49,975 nt of DNA from Undibacterium umbellatum (GTDB taxonomy: Bacteria > Pseudomonadota > Gammaproteobacteria > Burkholderiales > Burkholderiaceae_D), in NCBI RefSeq assembly GCF_014284125.1, contig NZ_JACOFX010000026.1:1-49975 (forward strand), in the 5' to 3' direction. Below, piece by piece: positions 17,722 to 26,748 of this stretch. A model generated the notes under the pieces. It was given only the letters and a program-made list of their open reading frames with translations. It searched no databases and was not told the DNA's origin. Every line of letters begins with the position of its first letter. Within the stretch, counting starts at the first letter, position 1. Both the position numbers and the translations under genes were made by a program.

Positions 17722-18912
17722 ATGTTACGTAAAACTTTACTTGTTCTTGCCATTGCTTCTGCCCTGGCAGCTTGCAGCAAAGACAAAGCCACAGAAAAAG
17801 CCAGCGCCAGCGCAAGTTCCAGCGCCAGTGCAGTAGCAGACAAGGGCGATGCCAAAGACAAGAAAGACAAAGCTCCTGTCAAGCTGGTGATCGCGCCTGA
17901 AGATGTGATGACGGTACAAAGCAATGCCCTGGCGTCCGGCCCTGTCGTGACTGGCTCAATACAGCCAGAACGCAAGGCAGATTTGCGTGCCGAGGTGGGG
18001 GCAGTGGTTTTGCAGGTATTGAAAGAAAATGGCGATGTTGTCAAACGTGGCGATATCCTGGTCAAGCTGGATGAAACTTCTATCCGCGACAACCTCAATT
18101 CGGCGGAAGACAATGCCCGTAACGCTGCCATGGCGCTGGATCAGTCTGACCGCGCCCTGCAACGCCTGAAAACCCTGCGTGCTTCAGGCATGACATCCTT
18201 GCAGGCACTGGACGATGCTGAAGTGCGCCGCAACAGTGCCCAAAGTGAATTGTCCGCTTCCAGAGCACGCGCCGTGGTGGCACGCCAACAGCTGCAACGC
18301 ACCGTCGTGCGCGCACCATTTGATGGCGTCGTCAGCGAACGCAAGGTGTCTGCGGGTGATACTGCTGGCATAGGCAAAGAATTGGTCAAGGTCATCGATC
18401 CGACCAGCATGCGCTTTGCCGGTCGCGTATCTACTGACAAGATCGCCATGGTCAAAGTTGGTCAGCCTGTGGGCTTCCGTATCAACGGTTATGCCGGGCA
18501 AGAATTCCGTGGCAAGGTTACCAGGGTTGATCCGGCCGCCAATGATGTTACCCGCCAGGTGGAAGTGCTGGTGGCTTTTGCAGACAGCAATCAGCCGCGG
18601 GTATCCGGCCTGTATGCCGAGGGTAATATAGAAGCAGCGACTGTCAGTGCCCTGATGTTGCCTGAAGCGGCGGTCATCAAATCCGGAGACAAGTCCTATG
18701 CCTGGAAAGTCGCCGGCAAGACCCTGAGCAAGGTTGATCTGCAAATCGGCAAACGTGACCAGCGTACCGGCAATTATGAAATCCGCAGCGGCCTGGCCGC
18801 AGGCGATGTCGTCATGCGCAGCCCCAGTTCCAGTTTCAAGGATGGTCAGAACATAGAATTGGCTACCGCCAAAGTCGCAGTGGCTGACGCGACTAAAGCG
18901 CAAGGGAAATAA
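17722..18912 (+). CDS. RND efflux periplasmic adaptor (membrane fusion lipoprotein)
   Basis: 396 aa from ATG 17722; the frame is open 45 codons further upstream, but only this start gives a lipoprotein signal (LVLAIASALAAC, Cys at ~15). A low-complexity Lys/Ala/Ser/Asp linker follows, then the adaptor core: lipoyl half 'ADLRAEVGAVVLQVLKENGD', helical hairpin ('NSAEDNARNAAMALDQSDRA'), the other lipoyl half 'TVVRAPFDGVVSERKVSAGD' and beta-barrel. It links the inner-membrane pump encoded 2 bases downstream to an outer-membrane channel, which is not encoded here. Confidence 0.93.
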   Translation: MLRKTLLVLAIASALAACSKDKATEKASASASSSASAVADKGDAKDKKDKAPVKLVIAPEDVMTVQSNALASGPVVTGSIQPERKADLRAEVGAVVLQVLKENGDVVKRGDILVKLDETSIRDNLNSAEDNARNAAMALDQSDRALQRLKTLRASGMTSLQALDDAEVRRNSAQSELSASRARAVVARQQLQRTVVRAPFDGVVSERKVSAGDTAGIGKELVKVIDPTSMRFAGRVSTDKIAMVKVGQPVGFRINGYAGQEFRGKVTRVDPAANDVTRQVEVLVAFADSNQPRVSGLYAEGNIEAATVSALMLPEAAVIKSGDKSYAWKVAGKTLSKVDLQIGKRDQRTGNYEIRSGLAAGDVVMRSPSSSFKDGQNIELATAKVAVADATKAQGK

Positions 18913-18914
18913 TC

Positions 18915-21900
18915 ATGTTCTTATCTGACTTCAGTATCAAAAAGCCGACTGCAACCATCGTTTTGATCGTCGCACTGATGGCTTTGGGTTTGCTGGCACT
19001 CAGCAAACTGCGCGTTAACCAAAACCCTGACGTCGAAGTACCTGGCCTGTCGGTGATCATTACTTACCCTGGTGCTTCGCCAGACACGGTAGAACGTGAA
19101 GTCATCAACCGCCTGGAAAAATCACTGCAAGCGGTAGCTGGTGTCGAAGAAGTCTGGGCTACGGCATCAGAAAATAGTGGCCGCTTCGACATGCGTTTCA
19201 GCTTCAAGAAAAACATGATCGAGGCTTCAGATGAAGTCCGTAATGTCATCTCTGGCCTGCGCTATAAAATGCCGACAGAAATGCGTGAGCCCATGATACG
19301 CCGCTGGGACCCGGGTGCGCAGCCTATCGTTAACATGGCCCTGTCATCCAACAAGCAGACTCATGCTGAGATTTCCCGTCTGGCAGAAGATAGCCTGGCT
19401 GATAAATTGCGCAGCATCAGCGGTGTGGCGACGGTAGAAGTGACGGGTTCTCTGAAGCGTGAATTGTCTGTGCTTTTGCGTGCAGAAAAACTGCGTGAAT
19501 TCAATGTCTCGGTTGGTGAAGTGGTGAATGCCTTGCGCAACCAGAACACCAATGCCCCGGTAGGCAAGATACGCGGCAATCTGGATGAAGAAAGCATACG
19601 CCTGGTGGGTCGCATAGAAACACCAGAAGAATTTCAGGCCATCGTAATCAAACGTACCGGTGACCAGATCGTGCGTCTGTCACAGGTGGCAACCATAGAA
19701 GACAGTTTTGCTGATGTCAATGGTCTCAGCATACGCAGTGGCAAACCAAATGTCGGTATCTTCGTCACCCGTGCCCGTGATGCCAGTACCGTCAGTGTTG
19801 CCAAGGCTGTGCGTGACAAGGTCAAGGAAATCAATACAGAGCTGGAAAAAAACCTGCCCGGCACCAAGCTGGAAATCACCCGTGATGGTGGTGAAGATGC
19901 CCAGCGCAGTTTGAACAACGTCATAGAATCCCTGGTGCTAGGCGCTGGTCTGACTATTTTCGTAGTATATGCCTTCCTGAATTCCTGGCGCTCGACGCTG
20001 ATCACGGCACTGAGTTTGCCAACTTCGGTGATCGCTGCTTTCATTGCAGTCTGGTTGTGTGGCTTCACGCTCAACTTCATGACCTTGCTGGGCCTGTCGC
20101 TGGCGATAGGCGTGCTGATTGATGATGCGATTGTGGTGCGTGAAAATATCGTGCGCCACATGCAAAAGGGTTCTGACCGACGCACTGCCGCGCTCGAAGG
20201 CACGGCAGAAATTGGCATGGCCGTGGCCGCAACGACCTTCTCCATCATCGCAGTATTTATTCCTGTCGCCTTCATGCCTGGCATGCCGGGTGAATGGTTC
20301 CGTCCGTTTGCGCTGACCGTGGCTTGTTCTGTGCTGGTCAGCCTGGGTATCTCGTTCACGCTTGATCCTATGCTGTCGGCTTACTGGGGAGATCCTGCAG
20401 ATCATCATACTGCGCCCAAGAAAGGTATCAGCAAAGTGCTGGCACGTTTCAATGACTGGTTTGATCATCAGTCTGACCGTTACGGCAATCTGATTGCCTG
20501 GGCTTTGCATCACCGCCGTTCCATGGGTGCAATTGCCCTGGTGAGCCTGGTAGCTGCATTGGGTGTGCAAATCAAATGGGGTGGCACCAGCTTCTTGCCT
20601 GCTGCTGACTCAGGCAACCTGATGATCACTGTGCGTACACCAGCATCATCTTCGCTGGAATACGCACGCCTGAAAATGGAAAGAGCAGCAGAAATCGCCC
20701 GCACAATACCAGAAACCAAAGAAACCAATAGCAATATCACGCCTGCAGGTGGCCGTATTTATGTGGACATAGGCAAGCGCACCGAACGCAAGCGCGGTGC
20801 CAAGGAAATTGCGGTCGAATTGCGTGAAAAAGTGCGTGTCCTGGTGGGGGCGGAATATGTAGTGCTGGATGACCTCAATAATGGTGCACAAAAACCGGTA
20901 CAGATAGAATTTACTGGCCCTGATTCACGCAAGCTGCTGGAAATTACCAGTGCCTACATGGATAAACTGCGTCAGGTACCAGGTGCAGTCGACGTGGGTT
21001 TGTCTGAACAAGACCCGAAAAAAGAACTGAAGATAGAACTCAATCGTGGCCTCGCCAATTCCATGGGCATCTCATCCAATGATGCCGCACAGGCCCTGCG
21101 TGTTGCCTTTGCCGGTATCGAGGTGGGTGACTGGGTAGATCCGACTGGGGAGACTCGCGATGTCGCTGTGCGTCTGCATCCGGATGACCGCGTCAGCAAG
21201 GAAAACATCGAACGCCTGCCTATCGCTGTATCCGGCACCAGCCAGATGGTACCACTCGATCAGATCGCTACCATTACCATGGGCAAAGGGCCGTCAGGTA
21301 TCGAACATGCCAATGGCAAGCGCACAATTACCGTGTCTGCCAATGCCCAGGGTCGCTCCAACGGCGAAGTGATTGACGATGCCATGAAGCTGGCAAAGTC
21401 TTTTGATTATCCACCCGGCTATGGTCTGTCACTCGGTGGTTCTGGCCAGGATCAGCAAGAAGTATTTGGTGCCATGCTGATCGCCCTTTTGTCTGGCATA
21501 GGTTTGATGTATCTGATACTTGTGATACAGTTCGGCTCCTTCACGGCGCCACTGGGCGTCATGCTGTCCTTGCCACTGTCTTTGATAGGCGTGGTACTGG
21601 CTTTGCTGGCAACCGGCAGCACCCTGAATCTGATGAGCTTTATCGGCATCATCATGCTCATGGGCCTGGTTGCCAAGAATGCGATTCTCTTGCTTGACGC
21701 GGCTCGCAAACAAGAGGCCGAAGGTTACGATCGTGAAGAAGCATTGATGCATGCTGGCCGTGTGCGTCTGCGCCCTATCCTGATGACGACCTTTGCGCTG
21801 ATTGCAGGCATGTTGCCAGTGGCACTGGGCCTGGGTGAGGGGGGGGAATTCTACCGCCCGCTGGCGATTGCGATTATCGGTGGCACCATCACTTCGACGA

Positions 21901-22154
21901 TCCTGACCCTGCTGGTCGTACCGACTTTCTATGACAGCATAGAAATATCACGTGACCGCATGATGGCAAAAATGCGTATGCGCATGGAAGTACGCAATCC
22001 TCTGGTCGGTTTTTGCATGACCATGCTGGAAGCAGTATTTACCTTGCTGTTTATTCGCTTTATTTATCGCATGTTGATGAAACTTTTTGGCATCGTCACT
22101 GGTCGAAACCGTAAATCGCATGCAGCATTGAATATCAAGGCTGAAAATGCCTGA
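18915..22154 (+). CDS. RND multidrug efflux transporter, permease subunit
   Basis: 1079 aa, about the normal length for the AcrB/HAE-1 family. It begins 'MFLSDFSIKKPTATIVLIVA' (first membrane helix), has the repeated layout of 12 helices with two large periplasmic loops, and the proton-relay motif 'GLSLAIGVLIDDAIVVREN' in helix 4 with both aspartates. 'LVAKNAILLLDAAR' marks helix 10. It exports toxic compounds driven by the proton gradient as part of a tripartite complex with the upstream adaptor. The gene starts 2 bases after the adaptor stop. The C-terminus is slightly extended (about 50 hydrophobic/basic residues). Substrates cannot be told from sequence. Confidence 0.94.
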   Translation: MFLSDFSIKKPTATIVLIVALMALGLLALSKLRVNQNPDVEVPGLSVIITYPGASPDTVEREVINRLEKSLQAVAGVEEVWATASENSGRFDMRFSFKKNMIEASDEVRNVISGLRYKMPTEMREPMIRRWDPGAQPIVNMALSSNKQTHAEISRLAEDSLADKLRSISGVATVEVTGSLKRELSVLLRAEKLREFNVSVGEVVNALRNQNTNAPVGKIRGNLDEESIRLVGRIETPEEFQAIVIKRTGDQIVRLSQVATIEDSFADVNGLSIRSGKPNVGIFVTRARDASTVSVAKAVRDKVKEINTELEKNLPGTKLEITRDGGEDAQRSLNNVIESLVLGAGLTIFVVYAFLNSWRSTLITALSLPTSVIAAFIAVWLCGFTLNFMTLLGLSLAIGVLIDDAIVVRENIVRHMQKGSDRRTAALEGTAEIGMAVAATTFSIIAVFIPVAFMPGMPGEWFRPFALTVACSVLVSLGISFTLDPMLSAYWGDPADHHTAPKKGISKVLARFNDWFDHQSDRYGNLIAWALHHRRSMGAIALVSLVAALGVQIKWGGTSFLPAADSGNLMITVRTPASSSLEYARLKMERAAEIARTIPETKETNSNITPAGGRIYVDIGKRTERKRGAKEIAVELREKVRVLVGAEYVVLDDLNNGAQKPVQIEFTGPDSRKLLEITSAYMDKLRQVPGAVDVGLSEQDPKKELKIELNRGLANSMGISSNDAAQALRVAFAGIEVGDWVDPTGETRDVAVRLHPDDRVSKENIERLPIAVSGTSQMVPLDQIATITMGKGPSGIEHANGKRTITVSANAQGRSNGEVIDDAMKLAKSFDYPPGYGLSLGGSGQDQQEVFGAMLIALLSGIGLMYLILVIQFGSFTAPLGVMLSLPLSLIGVVLALLATGSTLNLMSFIGIIMLMGLVAKNAILLLDAARKQEAEGYDREEALMHAGRVRLRPILMTTFALIAGMLPVALGLGEGGEFYRPLAIAIIGGTITSTILTLLVVPTFYDSIEISRDRMMAKMRMRMEVRNPLVGFCMTMLEAVFTLLFIRFIYRMLMKLFGIVTGRNRKSHAALNIKAENA

Positions 22155-22257
22155 AGAATATGACGGATAAATCTGAAATTAAATAGCAAAGAATTGTAGT
22201 AGTAACGCTTCCCTCTTGCTGATAAGACCCATTGTTCTCTGGTCAGCAATTTTGACA

Positions 22258-22291
22258 GCCTGCGCAACGAGGTGTGCGCAGGCTTTTTTTT
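22258..22291 (+). terminator. Rho-independent terminator of the RND operon
   Basis: GCCTGCGCA (22258-22266) and TGCGCAGGC (22275-22283) make a 9-bp perfect GC-rich stem followed by eight T residues (22284-22291), 104 bases after the pump stop codon. Confidence 0.9.
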
Positions 22292-22315
22292 ATGGATAAT
22301 CACTAAATCTTCATT

Positions 22316-22348
22316 AAAAAAGCCTGCATATTTATTATGCAGGCTTTT
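22316..22348 (-). terminator. Terminator (bidirectional) of the S41 peptidase gene
   Basis: AAAAGCCTGCATA (22318-22330) and TATGCAGGCTTTT (22336-22348) form a 13-bp stem with a TTTAT loop. On the minus strand the stem is followed by a T-run (A-run 22316-22321 on the plus strand), just beyond the end of the leftward S41 gene at 22367. Confidence 0.85.
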
Positions 22349-22366
22349 GATGGGAGAGCCTTGAAT

Positions 22367-23896
22367 TTACTTGCGCTTGACCAGGTCTTGCTCCACGATT
22401 TTCAGGAAATTGCTGGCCGACCAGACCAGGTCAGTTGCGGTGATGGCAGGCTGGTATACCTGTCCGGCGGCTCTCTGACGATTGACATAAACCTTGGTGG
22501 GAATTACAACGCGGGCCAGGCCCGAAGGCAAGGGCTGCATCCTGACTTCCATATAAGTTGAGTCTGCTGCACTTGGCGCGCCTATCAGCGTGGTATTGCC
22601 AAAGCGGGTGAAAACGTCCAGCGCATCCAGACAGGCGCTGGCACAGTTTCCAGCCACGATAACATATACCGGCGTTTTTAAGACTGGTGGATCAGTCGGC
22701 AGGTCAGTGATGTTTACGGCTGGTTTATCAGCCGGGGGCTTTGACTGCTGTATGTAGAAATTCTCTTTTTTTACCAGCGCAGCTTGCATATTCTCACCGT
22801 GCCGCTTTGCCCAGGCCGCCATGTCACTGCGATTTTCCTTGGCGAGTCTTTCTGCCATGTCCAGCATGTGCCTGGTGTTGTCTGGCGAAGCACGCCACCA
22901 TACTTCTGTATTGGGCGAATAGGCATTTAGTTGCCGGGTAACCCTGTCTTTACCCCACAGGGCATAGGCAAATTGCTTGCTCCATGCCGATGAACCGCCC
23001 TGGTTGTGACGCAAATCGATGACGATCGCATCAGCATTCAAGGCACGTTCCCTGTGCTCTGTGATGTCTTGTGTCATGTCATCATAGATTTTTTGTTCCG
23101 CTGCATTTGGCTGGAATGTGGGCATGGCGACCCAGAGTAAATTTTTCCTGGGTTCGGTGATGCCAACGGGTAGTTTTTCTCCAACGTAGGCAGATTTCGC
23201 CCAGTTTGCCAGATTGTCATTCCTGGCCTGCCATTCGATTTTTTGCGTTGTGATTTGACCCTGATGCTTGAACTGACATGATTGAGGTGCATGGACAAAC
23301 GGATTGCCGTTATCGATAAACAATTCGCCGCTATAAACCCACCAGTGACCAGCCTCGTCACTCCGGCCTTTGTAGGAAAATACATTGTCTTCTATCTTTT
23401 GCCTGACAGGTTTGCCATCACAACTGATGACTTCAGAGCCGGCCCCCGGCTTGCCATCTTCTGCGGCATACACATATAAACCATTGCCGCGCCAGGCCGT
23501 GATGAATCCAGGCCAGCGTATCGCAGGAGCCGTCGTCGCGGGAATGGAAGTTCTTACACCAGCATGGCCATCATGCAAGCTGACATTGAAGCGATCCATC
23601 ACTGCAGTATAGGCTGCGGCATCCTTGACCTGGTCTGCAAGTGCAAGTGCATTATCACGCGCCAGGTCCAGGTTCTTTTTGAAGTCCGGATTGTGCTTGT
23701 CGTAGGTGCCTGGATGATTGTCCAGCGTGAGCTGATAGGCTTCGTTGATATCCTGCCTGACGGCTTTCACCCAGCCTGCTGCAGTATCTGGCAAACTCAC
23801 ATTGTTTGTTTGTGAATATGCACTACTGCAAAGGCCCGCTGCGGCGAAAACCGTCATCAACATCGTATATTTGAAACGGCAAGAAAGGGCTTTCAT
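22367..23896 (-). CDS. Secreted S41 family (C-terminal processing-like) peptidase
   Basis: 509 aa from ATG 23896, chosen because GGAGA lies upstream and a signal peptide (ends SSAYSQ) follows; an upstream ATG at 23938 lacks a ribosome site. The S41 catalytic half (~275-500) shows 'DAIVIDLRHNQGGSSAWSKQ', 'VYVIVAGNCASACLDALDVF' with the nucleophile-site Ser in GNCASAC, and 'GNTTLIGAPSAADSTYMEVR'. No PDZ domain is evident. Probably a periplasmic or cell-surface serine hydrolase of the tricorn/CTP clan; the substrate is unknown. Confidence 0.85.
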   Translation of the reverse strand: MKALSCRFKYTMLMTVFAAAGLCSSAYSQTNNVSLPDTAAGWVKAVRQDINEAYQLTLDNHPGTYDKHNPDFKKNLDLARDNALALADQVKDAAAYTAVMDRFNVSLHDGHAGVRTSIPATTAPAIRWPGFITAWRGNGLYVYAAEDGKPGAGSEVISCDGKPVRQKIEDNVFSYKGRSDEAGHWWVYSGELFIDNGNPFVHAPQSCQFKHQGQITTQKIEWQARNDNLANWAKSAYVGEKLPVGITEPRKNLLWVAMPTFQPNAAEQKIYDDMTQDITEHRERALNADAIVIDLRHNQGGSSAWSKQFAYALWGKDRVTRQLNAYSPNTEVWWRASPDNTRHMLDMAERLAKENRSDMAAWAKRHGENMQAALVKKENFYIQQSKPPADKPAVNITDLPTDPPVLKTPVYVIVAGNCASACLDALDVFTRFGNTTLIGAPSAADSTYMEVRMQPLPSGLARVVIPTKVYVNRQRAAGQVYQPAITATDLVWSASNFLKIVEQDLVKRK

Positions 23897-24018
23897 TGTC
23901 TGGTATCTCCATAAATATTTGTATAGTGATACAGACAAATGCCGAGATTAATTAGTTCGACTCACTATTTATTTTCCTGCTAATTTTTTGATGCGCGACA
24001 ACCTCTATAAATGGCGAA

Positions 24019-25029
24019 TTAAATCTTGAGTATTGGTTTTATTTTCGGGCGTGCCTGCGCAGCAATTTCATAAGAATGCAGGCGTGCAGCATGATGGTGA
24101 ATCTGTGCCGTGATCATCAATTCATCGGCGCCTGTATATTCAATGAATGCCTGCATTTTTTCAGCAACAGTATCAGGCGCACCGATGGCAGAGCAAGATA
24201 GTACCTGTTCTAGCAAGGTATGTTCCTGCGGGCCGATGTTCTGCAAGAAATTGGGTACGGGCAAAGGCAATTTAGCCGGGCGGCCAATGCGCAAATTAAT
24301 GAATGCCTGCTGAGCAGAACTGGCCAGATAATTAGCTTCATCATCCGTATCAGCCGCAAACACATTAAAGCCCAGCATGACATAAGGTTTAGCCAATTGC
24401 GCCGATGGGCGGAAGGTGGCACGGTAAATTTCTATTGCCTGCATCATTTGCTGGGGTGCGAAATGCGAGGCAAAGGCATACGGCAAGCCCATCGCTGCCG
24501 CCAGTTGCGCACCAAACAGGCTGGAACCCAGAATCCAGATGGGCACTTTCAAACCATGCCCGGGCACAGCACGTACCGCCTGCTGCGAATCATCGCTCAG
24601 GTAATCCATCAGTTCGGCCACATCCTGTGGGAACTCATCTGCATCGCTGGACAAGTTACGCCTCAAGGCGCGGGCAGTGCGCTGGTCTGAGCCTGGCGCG
24701 CGCCCCAGACCCAGGTCTATGCGGCCAGGGTAGAGTGATTCCAGTGTGCCAAATTGTTCAGCGATGACGAGCGGTGAATGATTCGGCAGCATAATGCCGC
24801 CAGCCCCCACGCGTATGCTTTTAGTGCCACCAGCAATATGGCCTATCAGTACAGATGTGGCAGCACTGGCAATGCCAGGCATGCCGTGGTGTTCTGCCAG
24901 CCAATAACGCTGGTAACCCCAGCTTTCACCATGCTGGGCCAGGCTGAGAGAATTGCGGAAAGATTGCGCAGCATCACTGCCTTCGGCAATCGGTGACAGA
25001 TCGAGTATGGATAAGGGATAAGAAGACAT
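24019..25029 (-). CDS. LLM-class flavin-dependent oxidoreductase (LuxA-like)
   Basis: 336 aa. Matches the luciferase-like monooxygenase family that carries 'LSILDLSPIAEGSDAAQSFR' at the N-terminus and 'YQRYWLAEHHGMPGIASAAT', 'RIDLGLGRAPGSDQ' in the TIM barrel (the group often annotated as MsnO8-like). Such enzymes use reduced flavin and oxygen to oxidise small molecules; the substrate cannot be inferred. No flavin reductase is adjacent. It is on the same strand as the RlaP gene 80 bases upstream, but no functional link is evident. Confidence 0.9.
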   Translation of the reverse strand: MSSYPLSILDLSPIAEGSDAAQSFRNSLSLAQHGESWGYQRYWLAEHHGMPGIASAATSVLIGHIAGGTKSIRVGAGGIMLPNHSPLVIAEQFGTLESLYPGRIDLGLGRAPGSDQRTARALRRNLSSDADEFPQDVAELMDYLSDDSQQAVRAVPGHGLKVPIWILGSSLFGAQLAAAMGLPYAFASHFAPQQMMQAIEIYRATFRPSAQLAKPYVMLGFNVFAADTDDEANYLASSAQQAFINLRIGRPAKLPLPVPNFLQNIGPQEHTLLEQVLSCSAIGAPDTVAEKMQAFIEYTGADELMITAQIHHHAARLHSYEIAAQARPKIKPILKI

Positions 25030-25109
25030 AAGCCTGCAATTTCAAATTTGAAAAACCCATTATGGTTGAAATCGCGTTTTTCTGTTTGCAGGCCCAAATG
25101 CCGTGTTTG

Positions 25110-25928
25110 TTAAGCAGTTTTTTTCATGACAGTATCAAGCAATAGCCTGTCCAGTACCGAGAAATCCATATCTCCCGTGCTATTAGTCCGGACACCATCC
25201 AGCCTTTGCAATTGGCTTTCGATGAAGCTGTTGATGACAGGCATGGGGACTGATAATTCAGATTCCTTGGCGCGGCGCTTGATGACGAGTAATTCGGCGA
25301 TGGATGCCAGCAAGTCCTTATTTTCTATGGTCGCATCGACCATATCCTGAAAGCGCATGGGCACAGGACCCAGGTCTTGCTCTATCCACAAACAAGCCAG
25401 CAAGGGGCGCAATACATACAGGTATTTTTTCAGCTTGACCATCTCACCTTGCAAGTGCTCGCGATAGTTTTTGCTGGCCATGTGCAGGTAATGGTAGTAA
25501 GCGCGCTCCGGCCTGTGCACTTCGCGTGACGCTGCCTGCAAGGCTTGCAGGAATACCGGATCAGCAGCATACACTACTGGTGAAGACAGCCACTCTATCA
25601 AGGTCGCATTGCCATTGCGCAGCAAGCCCAGAGCCTTGCGCACATCCCAGCCGCTGACATCATAGATTTCATTGACAGGCAATTCGATGACATCGCGACC
25701 AGGGAAGACAGTCAGATACCAATCGAGTTTGTTGGCATAGATAAAACGTACATCGTAATCACTGTCAGGCGAAGCAAAGCCCCAGCCACGGCTGCCTGAT
25801 TCGCAGGCGAACAAGACTTTGACATCGTGCATCTGCTCTATGCGCTGTAAAGTCGCATTGATCTCTGCGCGTATGACAGGATCTATCGGATGTTCTTGCT
25901 CTTCCAGTGGCAGGGTAGTCGTGTTCAT
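25110..25928 (-). CDS. RlaP-family nucleotidyltransferase (RNA-repair associated, COG3541)
   Basis: 272 aa, soluble. The N-terminal pol-beta-type nucleotidyltransferase motif is 'ACESGSRGWGFASPDSDYDV' with G-S at 45-46 and catalytic D57/D59, followed by the family's 'YLTVFPGRDVIELPVNEIYD' and 'WDVRKALGLLRNGNATLIEW'. This pattern is the COG3541/PF10127 family, named RlaP in comparative work because members accompany RNA ligases in RNA-repair operons; their reaction is thought to be nucleotide addition to RNA ends, not proven here. It lies on the same strand as, and downstream of, the nucleotidyltransferase-like and RNA ligase genes, separated from them by 820 bases carrying a decayed opposite-strand gene. 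Confidence 0.85.
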   Translation of the reverse strand: MNTTTLPLEEQEHPIDPVIRAEINATLQRIEQMHDVKVLFACESGSRGWGFASPDSDYDVRFIYANKLDWYLTVFPGRDVIELPVNEIYDVSGWDVRKALGLLRNGNATLIEWLSSPVVYAADPVFLQALQAASREVHRPERAYYHYLHMASKNYREHLQGEMVKLKKYLYVLRPLLACLWIEQDLGPVPMRFQDMVDATIENKDLLASIAELLVIKRRAKESELSVPMPVINSFIESQLQRLDGVRTNSTGDMDFSVLDRLLLDTVMKKTA

Positions 25929-26071
25929 GATGATCTTTGATAATGGTTTTGCATAAAATGATACCTGTTTTCAGTCTGACAATTTGTAAGGAAATGCAAT
26001 TCGTATTGTCGGCTCAGGATTTCAAGACTAGTCTGATTTTCCCGTGCCGTATGCCAAGAGTAAAACCATGC

Positions 26072-26711
26072 AACCACATTCCTTGCCAAAACTGCCTGCT
26101 TTTCCCCGTCAACATTGGCTGGAACACTGATATAACGGCTGTTTCTGTTGATCCTGCCTCTGACGACCTGGTTGCCAGCAAAGGATTAAGTACAGGTTTG
26201 CATCCTGACTTTGGCGCCGGCTTGTATGACGGCGCACCGATAGGCATCCCCTATGTTGTCGTCGCAGGCAGCCAACCCAAGGTCAAGTGGCAAATCAGGC
26301 TGAACCAGTGCCGATACCGCAGGCTAACCCATCTTCACCTGCCTGGTAAGTTATGAAGAAGCTGCCAGCAGTGGCATACGTCATGCCTTCTGTTTTACGG
26401 TCAGCCGCATACGCCGCGCCTATGTGCCACCAGCGGTACACTGGCATCATCGAAAACCATTAATACTATGCCACCCATGGGCATTTGCGTGAGCCTGAAA
26501 GTCAGTTACCAGCAAATTTTCTAATGAAAGCAAAGCCATTCTTCAAGCCATGAAAACCTATGGCATGCTAGTGGCCGACAATGGCTCCAACTGGTACATC
26601 AGCGGCGCACCCGATGCACGCTGGAATAACGATAAACTGGTGTCAGAACTGGGCAGTGTCAAAGGCAGCAGTTTTGAAGTGATCCGTATGGATGGGCTGG
26701 TGACACCTTAG
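26072..26711 (+). pseudogene. Decayed secreted-protein gene (several frameshifts and an internal deletion)
   Basis: Plus-strand similarity is spread over at least two frames. The first part reads 'FPVNIGWNTDITAVSVDPAS', then 'STGLHPDFGAGLYDGAPIGI', 'PYVVVAGSQPKVKWQIRL'; a middle part 'IRHAFCFTVSRIRRAYV'; and a last part in another frame 'AMKTYGMLVADNGSNWYISG', 'PDARWNNDKLVSELGSVKGS' up to TAG 26709-26711. Together these resemble a known type of secreted bacterial protein of several hundred residues (WNT...GLHPDFG...NGSNWYISG) whose function is not known to me. The interruption by frameshifts and the loss of the central region show that it is not functional. It fills the 820-base gap inside the RNA-repair cluster. 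Confidence 0.75.
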
Positions 26712-26748
26712 TTATGCAAGCGGCTTCTTTGTAGCTTATTTGAGAAGT

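Noticed and set aside
19634..20570. Long minus-strand frames opposite the RND pump gene
   Set aside because: They are antisense to a gene with clear RND motifs and have no domain, signal or ribosome site.
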